DNA from: Pseudomonas gessardii
GTDB taxonomy: Bacteria > Pseudomonadota > Gammaproteobacteria > Pseudomonadales > Pseudomonadaceae
Length of the DNA stretch: 64,000 nucleotides
NCBI RefSeq assembly: GCF_001983165.1
Contig: NZ_MNPU01000003.1
Span: 1-64,000, forward strand
Direction: 5' to 3'
Every line of letters starts with the position of its first letter. The stretch's first letter is position 1. The notes under the pieces are model-generated. The model did no database searches and had not been told where the DNA came from. It worked only from the letters and a program-made list of their open reading frames with translations. Positions 37,682 through 46,541 of the stretch are shown here, one piece after another. The translations under genes and the position numbers were made by a program.

Positions 37682-37822
37682 CGCAACGCCCCTGATCGGC
37701 TTTTAGTGATATTTAGACGAATTGTTATTTGCTGTTCATATTCCTGCTTATGATTCTATATTCGGAATACTAATCTATCTATGGAATTTATCATTGATCG
37801 CTTAGGGTAACGCCATGGATTC

Positions 37823-37845
37823 GTTCTGCAGCTCTGCTGCAAAAC
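37823..37845. promoter_or_regulatory. Inverted repeat upstream of the CoA-transferase operon
   Basis: Arms GTTCTGCAGC (37823-37832) and GCTGCAAAAC (37836-37845) match at 9 of 10 positions with a 3-bp spacer, the inner 6 bp perfect. It ends 28 bp before the CoA-transferase ATG at 37874. No T run follows, so an operator is more likely than a terminator; a TetR, LysR or AraC protein of the island could be the partner. Confidence 0.45.
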
Positions 37846-37873
37846 GCTAAGCGCAGAAGAAGACAGGTGCTGA

Positions 37874-40111
37874 ATGAGCCAGGCAATCCTCGAAGGAATT
37901 CGCGTCATCAGTCTGTGTTCCGGCATTGCCGGCTCTGCCGCTGGCATGCATCTTTGCGAAGCGGGTGCCGAAGTGGTGATGATCGAGCCACCCGCCAACC
38001 CCGCCAGAGAGAAACAGGCGCTGTTTGCTGTGCTTAACCGTGGCAAGCGCAGTGTCATCCTCAGTCTGGAAAATCCCCAAGATCGTCAGCAACTAAACTC
38101 TCTGCTCGCGAGCGCCGATGTGCTGCTACACGACTTCACACCTTCGGTAGCGCAGGCCCATGGTCTGGCCGACGCGCAACTCGCTGCAGACTTTCCTCGC
38201 TTGATTATCTCGGCAATTAGCGGCTGGCCCCAACGGCATGCACTGGCGAATGCCATCCCCTGGGAAACTTTGATCCTGGCGCGCCTTGGCCTGTTGGACG
38301 AGCAACCGGCGCATCGCCCCGGCCCGGTATTCGTGCGCATGCCCTTTGCCAATTGGCTGGCCAGCTGGTTGTGCGTGGTTGGGGTGATGGCGCGGTTGCT
38401 TGCACGCGAACGTGACGGCTGCGGCGGTATCGCTCATACGAGTTTGGCTCAGGCAGCCTTGGTGCCAATGACCATGCATTGGAACCGCGCGCAAACGCCG
38501 ACGCAGGCCTTTGCCAAAGGCCTGGATAAACACATTCCTATTCCGTTGCACCAATGCGCTGATGGCCGCTGGTTGCATGTGCATTATTCGCCGGACAAAT
38601 CCCCGTGGATGGCCGCGGCACTCAGTGAGCTCGGCGAAACCGAAGTGGCTCGCTTGAACGCGCTGTGGCCATCGAGCCATGTGGCGCCAAACTTCGGCGC
38701 CAACAAGGCGATCATTGCCACACGGCCGGCACAGGACTGGGTCGAGCATTTCTGGCAGCACGACGTGGCCGCGCAAATTGCCGCTCCCTTTGGCGATATC
38801 TACTTCGACGAGCAAGCACGCCTGAATGGTTATGTGGTTGAAGTCGACGATGTGCAATTGGGCAAGACCCTGCAACCAGGCCCTGCCTGGCAGGTGCAGC
38901 CACCCGCACGAGTTGGCGGTAGCGCACCTCTGGCAGGTGAGGGGAACGCCGGACTGTCAGGCGCCGATGCTGTGATCCCTTCGCAAGTGCCCAGGTCGAG
39001 CCCGGCGCCCTTGCCTCCGCTGCACGGTCTGAAAGTACTGGATCTGGGCGCCTACCTGGCCGGGCCGTTTGCTTGCATGCTTCTGGCGGACCTCGGCGCC
39101 GAAGTCATTAAAGTCGAAGCGCCCAAAGGCGATGCCATGCGCCGCCTGGAGCGGATTTTCAGCGGCACCCAGCGTGGCAAGTTGGGGGTAGCGCTGCAGT
39201 TGGGCGATCAGCAAACCGAGCCCGCCGTAGAAGCGTTGGCCCGTTGGGCCGATGTTGTTCACCACAACATGCGGCTGCCGGCCGCACGCAAACTCAAGGT
39301 CGACTACGAGAGCCTCAAAGTGCTCAACCCGCAGCTGGTGTATTGCCATGTCAGTGCCTACGGACCGACCGGACCGCGCGCGGATTGGCCGGGTTTTGAC
39401 CAATTGATGCAGGCTTCCTGCGGCTGGGAGAGGGAGCAGGGCGGGGAGGGGCAGGCGCCGATGTGGCTGCGTTTTGGCGTGGGCGATTTCTTTGCCGGTT
39501 TATCCTCGCTCTATGCCTTGCTGCTGGGATTGTACGAGCGCAACCGCAGTGGCGTCGGGCAAATGGTCAGCTCGTCATTGTTGGGCGCTACGTTGCTATC
39601 GATGAGCGAAGCGGTGGTGCTTGAAGACGGCAGCCTGACCCCAATCGAACATATGGATGCGCAACAGACTGGTGTGAGTGACGCACACCGTTTGTATCTA
39701 TGTAGCGATGCCTGGCTGGTGGTGGCAGCGCTGCAACCGGATGAGGTGCAGCGTTTCAAGGCGCTCATGGGTGATCAGCCCGAAACCTGGTTTGCAGGTC
39801 TTACCCGGCAAGCGGCGCTCGCAGCATTGGCTGAAGTGCAAGTTCCTGCGCAGGCCGTCCTGGAGGCGCAGATGGATGCCTTTCTCGACAGCCCCGAACA
39901 CGCCGCCGCGGGTCTGCACGCGCATTACTCACATGCTGTTTACGGCGACTTGCAACAGATCGGCGCGTTCTGGGATTTCGGCAACTTGCCGTTATCGCTG
40001 CAGCGCCCACCGCCCGCCCTCGGCCAACATACCCGGCAAGTTCTGGAAGGCCTCGGCTTTACCGGCAGCGAGCTCGAACGATTGGCCTCGGCTGGCCTGG
40101 TGGCGCTGTAA
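37874..40111 (+). CDS. Fused two-domain family III CoA-transferase (CaiB/BaiF type)
   Basis: 745 residues, about twice the family length, built from two CaiB/BaiF domains joined near residues 360-390 by a Pro/Ser-rich linker. Both begin with the hallmark (ISLCSGIAGSAAGMHLCEAGAEVVMIEPP and LDLGAYLAGPFACMLLADLGAE). The catalytic Asp is visible only in the C-terminal half, D538 in FGVGDFFAGL. The aligned part of the N-terminal half (MPFANWLASW) lacks it, so one site per fusion is likely active. It would activate a carboxylic acid to its CoA ester using another acyl-CoA. It leads a run with SDR, acyl-CoA dehydrogenase and kinase-like genes. Confidence 0.85.
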   Translation: MSQAILEGIRVISLCSGIAGSAAGMHLCEAGAEVVMIEPPANPAREKQALFAVLNRGKRSVILSLENPQDRQQLNSLLASADVLLHDFTPSVAQAHGLADAQLAADFPRLIISAISGWPQRHALANAIPWETLILARLGLLDEQPAHRPGPVFVRMPFANWLASWLCVVGVMARLLARERDGCGGIAHTSLAQAALVPMTMHWNRAQTPTQAFAKGLDKHIPIPLHQCADGRWLHVHYSPDKSPWMAAALSELGETEVARLNALWPSSHVAPNFGANKAIIATRPAQDWVEHFWQHDVAAQIAAPFGDIYFDEQARLNGYVVEVDDVQLGKTLQPGPAWQVQPPARVGGSAPLAGEGNAGLSGADAVIPSQVPRSSPAPLPPLHGLKVLDLGAYLAGPFACMLLADLGAEVIKVEAPKGDAMRRLERIFSGTQRGKLGVALQLGDQQTEPAVEALARWADVVHHNMRLPAARKLKVDYESLKVLNPQLVYCHVSAYGPTGPRADWPGFDQLMQASCGWEREQGGEGQAPMWLRFGVGDFFAGLSSLYALLLGLYERNRSGVGQMVSSSLLGATLLSMSEAVVLEDGSLTPIEHMDAQQTGVSDAHRLYLCSDAWLVVAALQPDEVQRFKALMGDQPETWFAGLTRQAALAALAEVQVPAQAVLEAQMDAFLDSPEHAAAGLHAHYSHAVYGDLQQIGAFWDFGNLPLSLQRPPPALGQHTRQVLEGLGFTGSELERLASAGLVAL

Positions 40112-40161
40112 CGGTGGGCCTATTGCCCGGCAGCATTTTTCGACAAGCACAAGGAATACCC

Positions 40162-40899
40162 ATGTACGAGTTGGATTTCAGCGGTAAAACCGTGCTGGTA
40201 GTCGGCGGGTCCAGTGGCATCGGCAATGGCATTGCGCAGAACTTTCGCCAGCGCGGTGCCGAAGTGCATGTCTGGGGTACGCGTGCCTCGGCGGCGGCCT
40301 ATCACGACTCACCCGACTCTAACCTTGAAGGCTTGCATTACGCGCAGGTCGACGTCGCGGATGCAGCGTTGATCGAAGCGGTCTGTGTGCCATTCACCCG
40401 TCTGGATGTGTTGGTGCAAGCGCAAGGCACGGTGCTCTACGACCGTCAGGAATTCCTCGCTGAGGGCTTCAAGCGCGTGCTCGACATCAACCTCACCAGC
40501 CTGATGGTCTGCGCGCAGAAATTTCACCCGCTGCTGATGGAAGCCAAGGGTTCGATGATCACGGTCAGTTCGGCAGCAGCGTTCCATTCTACCCGTGGCA
40601 ACCCTGCCTACAACGCCTCGAAAACCGGCGCTTTCGGGCTGACTCGCACCTTGGCCGAAGCCTGGGCTCGTGATGGTATCCGGGTGAATGGCATTGCCCC
40701 GGGGCTGGTGGAAACCAAGCTGACACGGGTGACCACCAGCAACCCGAAACGCCTGGAAGGTGCGCTGCGCGCCATTCCTCAAGGGCGCCTCGGCACGCCT
40801 CAGGACATGGCTAATGTGGCTCTGTTTCTCGCCTCGCCGCTGGCCAGCTATGTGCTCGGCCAAACCCTATTGGTCGACGGCGGCATGCTGCTGGCCTGA
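40162..40899 (+). CDS. SDR-family oxidoreductase
   Basis: 245 residues from the ATG at 40162 with AAGGA upstream. GGSSGIGNG cofactor motif near residue 14, SSAAAFHS with the catalytic Ser, and Y-N-A-S-K with the catalytic Tyr/Lys; the C-terminus LLVDGGMLLA is typical of FabG-like dehydrogenases. It probably oxidises a hydroxyl to a ketone on the CoA-bound or free intermediate. It lies between the CoA-transferase and the acyl-CoA dehydrogenase in one direction with short gaps, so a single operon is likely. Classical SDR, substrate unknown. Confidence 0.87.
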   Translation: MYELDFSGKTVLVVGGSSGIGNGIAQNFRQRGAEVHVWGTRASAAAYHDSPDSNLEGLHYAQVDVADAALIEAVCVPFTRLDVLVQAQGTVLYDRQEFLAEGFKRVLDINLTSLMVCAQKFHPLLMEAKGSMITVSSAAAFHSTRGNPAYNASKTGAFGLTRTLAEAWARDGIRVNGIAPGLVETKLTRVTTSNPKRLEGALRAIPQGRLGTPQDMANVALFLASPLASYVLGQTLLVDGGMLLA

Positions 40900-40923
40900 T
40901 CGCTATTTGCTAGGAGAAACACC

Positions 40924-42219
40924 ATGGCCTGGGACTTTCAGACCGACCCCGAGATTCAAGTGGAACTGGATTGGATCGAGCAGTTCGTGCGTGAGGAAGT
41001 CGAGCCTCTCGACCACGTGTTGGGCAGCCCGTGGAATATCCACGACCCGCTGTTCAAGCAACTGGTCAAACCGTTGCAAGCGCAGGTGAAGGCGCGCAAC
41101 TTGTGGGCTTGTCACCTGGGCCCGGAACTGGGCGGGGCAGGGTATGGCCAGGTGCGCCTTGCGTTGATCAATGAAATTCTCGGCCGCTCGCTGTTCGGAC
41201 CGATTGTGTTTGGTTGTCAGGCACCGGACTCCGGTAACGGTGAAATCCTCGCCCATTACGGCACGCCGGCGCAGAAGCAGCGCTACCTGCAACCCTTGCT
41301 CGACGGCGATATCGTGTCCTGCTTCGCCATGACCGAACCCCAAGGCGGCGCGGACCCTGCGGTGTTCACCACCGAAGCGGTGCGTGAGGGTGATGACTGG
41401 CTGCTGAGCGGCGAAAAATGGTTTGCCTCCAATGCCCGCTACGCCGCGTTCTATATCGTGATGGCGGTCACCGATAAAAACGTGTCGGTGTATGAAGGCA
41501 TGTCGATGTTTATTGTTGCCGCCGATGCTCCGGGGGTGAGCATTATCCGCAACGTCGGTATCGCCGATGACCCGGCCGCAACCCATGCCTACCTGTCGTT
41601 CGACAAGGTGCGAGTGCCTGCTGGCGACATGCTCGGCGCGCCCGGTCAGGCGTTTGTCGTGGCCCAGGTACGACTGGGTGGCGGCCGCGTGCACCATGCG
41701 ATGCGGGTGATTGGCCAAGCGCAGAAAGCCCTGGATGCACTCTGTGAACGATCCCTGTCGCGTAGTACCCAGGGCAGCCGCCTGGCGGACAAGCAGATGG
41801 TCCAGGAAAAAATTGCCGACTCGTGGATCGAGCTCGAACAATTTCGTTTGCTGGTCATGCGCACGGCATGGCGCATCGACCAGTATCAGGACTACAAACG
41901 GGTACGCAAAGACATCGCTGCGGTGAAAGCCGCCATGCCCAAGGTGCTGCATGACATCGCCGCGCGCGCCCTGCATGTACATGGCTCGTTAGGGGTAAGC
42001 GAAGAAATGCCGTTTACCGGGTACATCGTCCGCTCCTTCCAGATGGGGCTGGCCGACGGGCCCACCGAAGTGCACAAAATCACGGTCGCCAAACAACTGC
42101 TACGCGATTATCAACCCTGCGACGAACTGTTCCCCGATTACCACCGGCCCACCGCGGCGGCCCGAGCCCGGGAAAAATACGCCGATGCATTGGCCAGTCT
42201 GGGCGAGTACGACGCATGA
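40924..42219 (+). CDS. Acyl-CoA dehydrogenase, ACAD10/11-like
   Basis: 431 residues. N-terminal all-helical domain, then the middle beta-domain with CFAMTEPQGGADPA and GEKWFASNARYAA (FAD contact), and the C-terminal helices with HVHGSLGVSEEMP and LADGPTEVHKITVAK. Length and the last motif match the long acyl-CoA dehydrogenases that pair with aminoglycoside-phosphotransferase-like kinases (ACAD10/11; LvaC in levulinate catabolism). GGAG before the ATG. It overlaps the next gene, which encodes exactly such a kinase. Together they likely convert a hydroxyacyl-CoA, via its phospho form, to an enoyl-CoA. Confidence 0.88.
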   Translation: MAWDFQTDPEIQVELDWIEQFVREEVEPLDHVLGSPWNIHDPLFKQLVKPLQAQVKARNLWACHLGPELGGAGYGQVRLALINEILGRSLFGPIVFGCQAPDSGNGEILAHYGTPAQKQRYLQPLLDGDIVSCFAMTEPQGGADPAVFTTEAVREGDDWLLSGEKWFASNARYAAFYIVMAVTDKNVSVYEGMSMFIVAADAPGVSIIRNVGIADDPAATHAYLSFDKVRVPAGDMLGAPGQAFVVAQVRLGGGRVHHAMRVIGQAQKALDALCERSLSRSTQGSRLADKQMVQEKIADSWIELEQFRLLVMRTAWRIDQYQDYKRVRKDIAAVKAAMPKVLHDIAARALHVHGSLGVSEEMPFTGYIVRSFQMGLADGPTEVHKITVAKQLLRDYQPCDELFPDYHRPTAAARAREKYADALASLGEYDA

Positions 42220-43268
42220 ACGACTGGCAGGATCTGGTCGAACTCGAGCGCCTGGCTCTATGGATGGACTCAAAGGGTCTGGAAAGTGGCTCCATCGAGG
42301 CCCCACTGCGATTAACCGGAGGCACTCAGAATCTGTTGCTGCGCTTTCGGCGTGGCACGCGCGAATTCGTATTGCGTCGGCCTTCCAGGGAGTTGCGCGA
42401 AGTCGGCAGTAAAACCATTGCCCGTGAAGCACGGTTGCTCAAAGCGTTGGCCGGATCGCCGGTGCCCCATGCCGGCCTGATAGCCGACTGCGCCGACCAA
42501 GACGTTCTGGGCGCCAGTTTCTATTTGATGGAACCAGTACAGGGCTTCAATCCCAACTGCGCGGCAGGTTTGCCGACGCCGCACGCGCAGCAGCCAGCAA
42601 TGCGCCGACGTATGGGGCTGGCCATGGTGGACGCGTTATTGCGTCTGGGAGAAATCGACTATCAGGCGGTGGGCCTGGGGGATTTTGGGCGGCCCGAAGG
42701 TTTTCATCAACGCCAGGTCTCACGTTGGCTGGCGCAACTGGACAGCGTCAAAGACTACCCCGGTTGGCCGGGCGCGAGCGGTCTGCCGGGACTTGCCCGG
42801 TTGGCCAACTGGTTGAGCGAGCATTACCCGACGCAGTTCCAGACCGGTATCCAGCATGGTGACTTTCACTTGTCCAACGTCATGTTTCGCCACGACAGCG
42901 CGGAACTGGCCGCAGTTGTCGATTGGGAGCTGGCGACCATCGGCGATCCGTTGCTCGACCTTGCCTGGCTGGTAGTCACCTGGCCCGGTGCTGATGGTCG
43001 TGGTGCCGGCACCATTGAAGTTCGCCCCTGGGAAGGCTTTTGCAGCAGCGACGAACTGGTCGCCCATTACCGCGCCGGCAGCTCGCGCTCGTTGGCGGAC
43101 TTCACCTGGTACCTGGTGTTGGCCGGCTTCAAGCTCGGCATCTTTCTCGAAGTCAGTTACGCCCGTGCGTGTGCGGGCAAAGCCTCGATGGTCTCGGGTG
43201 AAAAACACCACGCCTCAGCGTTGCGTCTGTTCGCTACGGCGTTGCAGCGCATCGATCAAACAGTCTGA
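42216..43268 (+). CDS. APH-fold phosphotransferase, ACAD10/LvaA-like acyl-CoA kinase
   Basis: 350 residues. The kinase core is seen in QHGDFHLSNVMF (catalytic Asp and metal Asn) and VDWELATIGDPLLDLAWL (metal-binding Asp of the DFG-like site), with the N-terminal nucleotide-binding lobe around LRLTGGTQNLLLRF. It belongs to the aminoglycoside phosphotransferase family subgroup that phosphorylates hydroxyacyl-CoAs (human ACAD10/11, bacterial LvaA). Its ATG overlaps the stop of the acyl-CoA dehydrogenase (ATGA), strong evidence of joint function. An antibiotic-resistance role is unlikely in this setting. Confidence 0.88.
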   Translation: MNDWQDLVELERLALWMDSKGLESGSIEAPLRLTGGTQNLLLRFRRGTREFVLRRPSRELREVGSKTIAREARLLKALAGSPVPHAGLIADCADQDVLGASFYLMEPVQGFNPNCAAGLPTPHAQQPAMRRRMGLAMVDALLRLGEIDYQAVGLGDFGRPEGFHQRQVSRWLAQLDSVKDYPGWPGASGLPGLARLANWLSEHYPTQFQTGIQHGDFHLSNVMFRHDSAELAAVVDWELATIGDPLLDLAWLVVTWPGADGRGAGTIEVRPWEGFCSSDELVAHYRAGSSRSLADFTWYLVLAGFKLGIFLEVSYARACAGKASMVSGEKHHASALRLFATALQRIDQTV

Positions 43269-43285
43269 TATCAGAGGAACAGCCC

Positions 43286-44041
43286 ATGCAGCTGGCCGGT
43301 AAACGCATCATCGTCACGGGGGGCGCCAGGGGTATTGGCGCGGCAGTGGTCAAAGCATTTGTGGAGGAGGGAGCCTATGTCGTCAGCCTCGACCTGGGCG
43401 AAGCCGCCTCGATGACGGGGGACGGTGGCGGGTGGGCGCATACACGAGTCTGCGATATCGCTGACAGCCAATCCGTGGACGCCGCTTTCGCCTGGGCCAA
43501 CGAACGGCTCAATGGTCTGGATGTGCTGGTACATGCTGCGGGTATCGCGCCGAATGCCAGTGCCGACAGCATCACGCTGGACGAGTGGGAAAAAGTCTTT
43601 GCGGTGAATACCCGTGGCACATTCCTGACCAACCGCGCGGCCTATGAGCTGCTGAAGGGCAGCGGTGGGCGGATCATCAACTTCGCCTCTGGGGCAGGCG
43701 TCATCGGACAGCCCGGCAAAGCCCATTACGCGGCCAGCAAGGGGGCCGTGCTGGCGTGGACGCGCACGGTGGCGCGGGAGTGGGGCCCATTGGGCATTAC
43801 CGTCAACGCTATCGCCCCGGCGATGTGGACGCCGATGTACGAGGCGACTCGCGCGAGCATGAGCGCCGAACAACTGCAGCAGCACGATGCGTACATGGCA
43901 GGGCAAGTGCCCATCGGCGGACAACTGGGTGAACCGGCCCGGGATCTGGCGCCAGTGCTGGTATTTCTTGCCGGAGAAGGTTCTCGATTTGTCACCGGGC
44001 AGACGCTGATGATTGACGGCGGGATGCTGATGCTCAGTTGA
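43286..44041 (+). CDS. SDR-family oxidoreductase
   Basis: 251 residues. TGGARGIGAA cofactor motif at 10-19, DLGE acidic residue after beta-2 favouring NAD+, NFASGAGVIG with catalytic Ser, and H-Y-A-A-S-K with the catalytic Tyr/Lys. C-terminus LMIDGGMLMLS. AGAGGA precedes the ATG, 17 bases after the kinase stop. It is the last gene of the plus-strand run, with the folE gene converging 28 bases on. A hydroxyacyl dehydrogenase role is inferred. Confidence 0.87.
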   Translation: MQLAGKRIIVTGGARGIGAAVVKAFVEEGAYVVSLDLGEAASMTGDGGGWAHTRVCDIADSQSVDAAFAWANERLNGLDVLVHAAGIAPNASADSITLDEWEKVFAVNTRGTFLTNRAAYELLKGSGGRIINFASGAGVIGQPGKAHYAASKGAVLAWTRTVAREWGPLGITVNAIAPAMWTPMYEATRASMSAEQLQQHDAYMAGQVPIGGQLGEPARDLAPVLVFLAGEGSRFVTGQTLMIDGGMLMLS

Positions 44042-44069
44042 GTTGAAGGTGGGGCGCCTGGCGCCTCGC

Positions 44070-44627
44070 CTAGCGGCTGCGGATCAGCTGCAAAAATTCC
44101 TGACGGGTGTTGTACGACTCGCGGAAGGCGCCAAGCATCACTGAAGTACTCATCACCGAGTTCTGCTTCTCCACACCTCGCATCATCATGCACATGTGTT
44201 TCGCCTCGATCACCACGGCCACCCCGGCGGCATTGGTGACCTGGGCGATTGCATCGGCAATCTGCCGGGTGAGGTTTTCCTGGATCTGCAGGCGGCGGGC
44301 AAACATGTCGATAATTCGCGCGACCTTCGACAATCCGAGCACTTTGCCTGTCGGTATGTAGGCAACATGAGCCTTGCCAATAAATGGCAAGAGATGATGT
44401 TCACACAGCGAATACAATTCGATTTCACGAACGATGACCATCTCATCGTTATCCGACTCGAACAGTGCTCCGTTGACGATCTCTTCCAGCGTTTGCCGGT
44501 AGCCATGGCAAAGATAACGCATGGCTTTCGCTGCACGTTCCGGAGTCTTGAGCAGGCCTTCACGCTGTGGGTCTTCACCGACGTGCTGGAGAATTTCCCG
44601 ATAATTTTTCGTCATTTCTTCGTTCAT
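44070..44627 (-). CDS. folE: GTP cyclohydrolase I (type IA)
   Basis: 185 residues, full length for bacterial FolE. Zinc ligands C75, H78 (LCEHHLLPF) and C146 (KHMCMMMRG) are present, as are the GTP-binding residues around [16 protein letters not shown]. It makes 7,8-dihydroneopterin triphosphate, precursor of folate and biopterin. Its place at the end of a catabolic TetR-thiolase-oxidoreductase run is odd: the housekeeping copy is normally elsewhere, so this looks like an extra copy, perhaps supplying a reduced pterin to an enzyme outside the window. No pterin-dependent hydroxylase is visible here. Confidence 0.93.
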   Translation of the reverse strand: MNEEMTKNYREILQHVGEDPQREGLLKTPERAAKAMRYLCHGYRQTLEEIVNGALFESDNDEMVIVREIELYSLCEHHLLPFIGKAHVAYIPTGKVLGLSKVARIIDMFARRLQIQENLTRQIADAIAQVTNAAGVAVVIEAKHMCMMMRGVEKQNSVMSTSVMLGAFRESYNTRQEFLQLIRSR

Positions 44628-44663
44628 CGATCGACCTTATTGTTAGTGATGTAAGGGGAGCAG

Positions 44664-45293
44664 CTAAGCCAGCGGCCTGCTCAAACCGGTCAGCACCATG
44701 CTGGTAAACAGACTCGTCAGACTTTCCAGAGGAGGCCGCGCATCCTGCGGGTAACCGGCTACCACGCCATCGAGCAATGCTTGCATGCCCAGCGCCATCG
44801 GTGCGCGCTGGCCGGCCGGCAATCCACAACGGCTGAGGATGTTTTCCAGGTCCCGGGTGCGGGTGTCGCGCAGTTGCTCGACGCGTTCGCGCTGCTCCAG
44901 GCTGAGGCTGCGAAATTCCATGCGCGTCAGCGTGTGGCGCTGATCGTGCAAGCTGTTGAACTGCAGGTGCACACGTACAAAACGTTGCAGTTGCAGCCGA
45001 CCCTCAGCATGACGCGCGACCTTGGTTTGCAGTAACGCCAGAAGATCGCTTTCATGCGTCTCGATCAGTTCGAACAGCAGCGCCTGCTTGCTTTCAATGT
45101 GGTTGTACAGCGATCCCGGCTGCAAATGCATTGCGGCTGCCAATTGGCGCAGGCTGACACTTTCGAATCCATGCTCGGCAAATAATCTGAGCGCCGTGTG
45201 GTACAGCAATTCGTGGGTTCCGACATCGCCATCCGGCTGCCCATGCCAGCGCGGCTGAGGGCCGGCGGCCGTTGCGGGGCGGGCGCCAATCAT
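44664..45293 (-). CDS. TetR-family transcriptional regulator
   Basis: 209 residues from the ATG at 45293, which overlaps the thiolase stop; the frame is open further upstream only through thiolase sequence. After a Pro/Gly-rich N-terminal extension, the TetR helix-turn-helix is at about 35-75 ([40 protein letters not shown]). The C-terminal ligand domain resembles those of regulators of acyl-CoA metabolism. It is cotranscribed with the thiolase and oxidoreductase upstream and probably with folE downstream (36-base gap). Ligand may be an acyl-CoA. Confidence 0.85.
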   Translation of the reverse strand: MIGARPATAAGPQPRWHGQPDGDVGTHELLYHTALRLFAEHGFESVSLRQLAAAMHLQPGSLYNHIESKQALLFELIETHESDLLALLQTKVARHAEGRLQLQRFVRVHLQFNSLHDQRHTLTRMEFRSLSLEQRERVEQLRDTRTRDLENILSRCGLPAGQRAPMALGMQALLDGVVAGYPQDARPPLESLTSLFTSMVLTGLSRPLA

Positions 45294-46471
45294 GGACGTT
45301 CCAGCAACAGGGCGACGCCCTGGCCGCCGCCAATGCATAAGGTCGCCAGGCCTTTTTTCGCGTCGCGCTTGAACATTTCGTGCAGCAGCGTGACCAGCAC
45401 ACGACAACCCGAAGCGCCAATCGGGTGACCGAGGGCAATGGCGCCGCCGTTGACGTTCACTTTGTCAAAATCCCAACCCAGCTCTTTACCCACCGCCAAC
45501 GACTGGGCAGCGAACGCTTCGTTGGCCTCGATGAGATCGAGTTCAGCCAGGCTCCAACCGGCTTTTGCCAGACACTTGCGACTTGCCGACACCGGCCCGA
45601 TGCCCATGATCGCCGGGTCTACGCCAGTACACGCACCCGCCTTGATCTTTGCCAGAACGGGCAAGCCCAACTCCCTGGCCTTGTCTTCGCTCATCAACAG
45701 CACTGCAGCGGCGCCGTCATTGATTGTCGAGGCGTTGCCGGCGGTGACGCTGCCGTCTTTTCTGAAGGCTGGTTTGAGCCCGGCCAGGCTGACAGCAGTG
45801 GTTTGCGCGCGAGGTTGCTCATCCACGGCAAACAGCAGCGGCTCGCCTTTGCGCTGCGCAATCGGCACCGGGGTGATCTCCGCGACAAAACGGCCGGCCT
45901 CAATGGCTGCGCTGGCAAGTTGCTGCGAACGCAGGGCATAAGCGTCCTGCTGCTTACGGGTCAGGCTGTGAGCGTCGACCAGATTTTCCGCAGTGATGCC
46001 CATGTGGTAGTCGTGGAAGGCGTCGATCAGGCCGTCCTGCAGCAGCGAGTCGGCCAGTTGCGCGTTACCCATGCGCAAGCCGGTGCGCGCTTTGGCCAGC
46101 GTGTAGGGAGCCAAGCTCATGTTTTCCATGCCGCCGGCAATCACCACCTCGGCATCGCCACAGCGAATCGCCTGAGCCGCCAGCATCACGGATTTCAACC
46201 CGGAGCCGCAGAGCTTGTTCAGGGTCATGGCCGATACGCTATGGGGCAGGCCTGCTTTCAGCGCCACTTGGCGTGCCGGGTTTTGCCCACACCCGGCCGT
46301 GAGCACCTGGCCGAAAATCAACTCATCGACCAGGTCGACGTCAATCCCGGTTTTTTTCAGCAACGCCTGGACCACCACGCTGCCCAATTCCACGGCACTG
46401 GTGGTGGCCAATGCGCCTTGGAAGGTACCGATGGCGGTGCGGGTGGCGGCGACTATCACGACTTCATGCAT
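45290..46471 (-). CDS. Acetyl-CoA acetyltransferase (thiolase)
   Basis: 393 residues from the ATG at 46471 (GGAG upstream). Catalytic nucleophile C88 ([11 protein letters not shown]), His in [14 protein letters not shown] and the second Cys in LCIGGGQG are all present, as is [10 protein letters not shown]. Thiolysis of a 3-oxoacyl-CoA to acetyl-CoA and a shortened acyl-CoA, or the reverse. With the CoA-transferase, acyl-CoA dehydrogenase and SDRs on the other strand it completes a beta-oxidation-like sequence, though no enoyl-CoA hydratase is seen in the window. Gap to the upstream oxidoreductase is 70 bases. Confidence 0.92.
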   Translation of the reverse strand: MHEVVIVAATRTAIGTFQGALATTSAVELGSVVVQALLKKTGIDVDLVDELIFGQVLTAGCGQNPARQVALKAGLPHSVSAMTLNKLCGSGLKSVMLAAQAIRCGDAEVVIAGGMENMSLAPYTLAKARTGLRMGNAQLADSLLQDGLIDAFHDYHMGITAENLVDAHSLTRKQQDAYALRSQQLASAAIEAGRFVAEITPVPIAQRKGEPLLFAVDEQPRAQTTAVSLAGLKPAFRKDGSVTAGNASTINDGAAAVLLMSEDKARELGLPVLAKIKAGACTGVDPAIMGIGPVSASRKCLAKAGWSLAELDLIEANEAFAAQSLAVGKELGWDFDKVNVNGGAIALGHPIGASGCRVLVTLLHEMFKRDAKKGLATLCIGGGQGVALLLERP

Positions 46472-46541
46472 GCTGTGCTCCAGTTTTCGGTGGATACGGC
46501 GTGGTGCCTTTTCAGGCAACCGACGCCTGCCACACTCGGGC

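Noticed and set aside
42216..43268. Aminoglycoside resistance gene
   Set aside because: Family fold is shared, but overlap with an acyl-CoA dehydrogenase gene points to the ACAD10-like acyl-CoA kinase role.
44045..44066. GC-rich hairpin between the last SDR and folE as a terminator
   Set aside because: The stem is short once a realistic loop is allowed and there is no T run; too weak to list.
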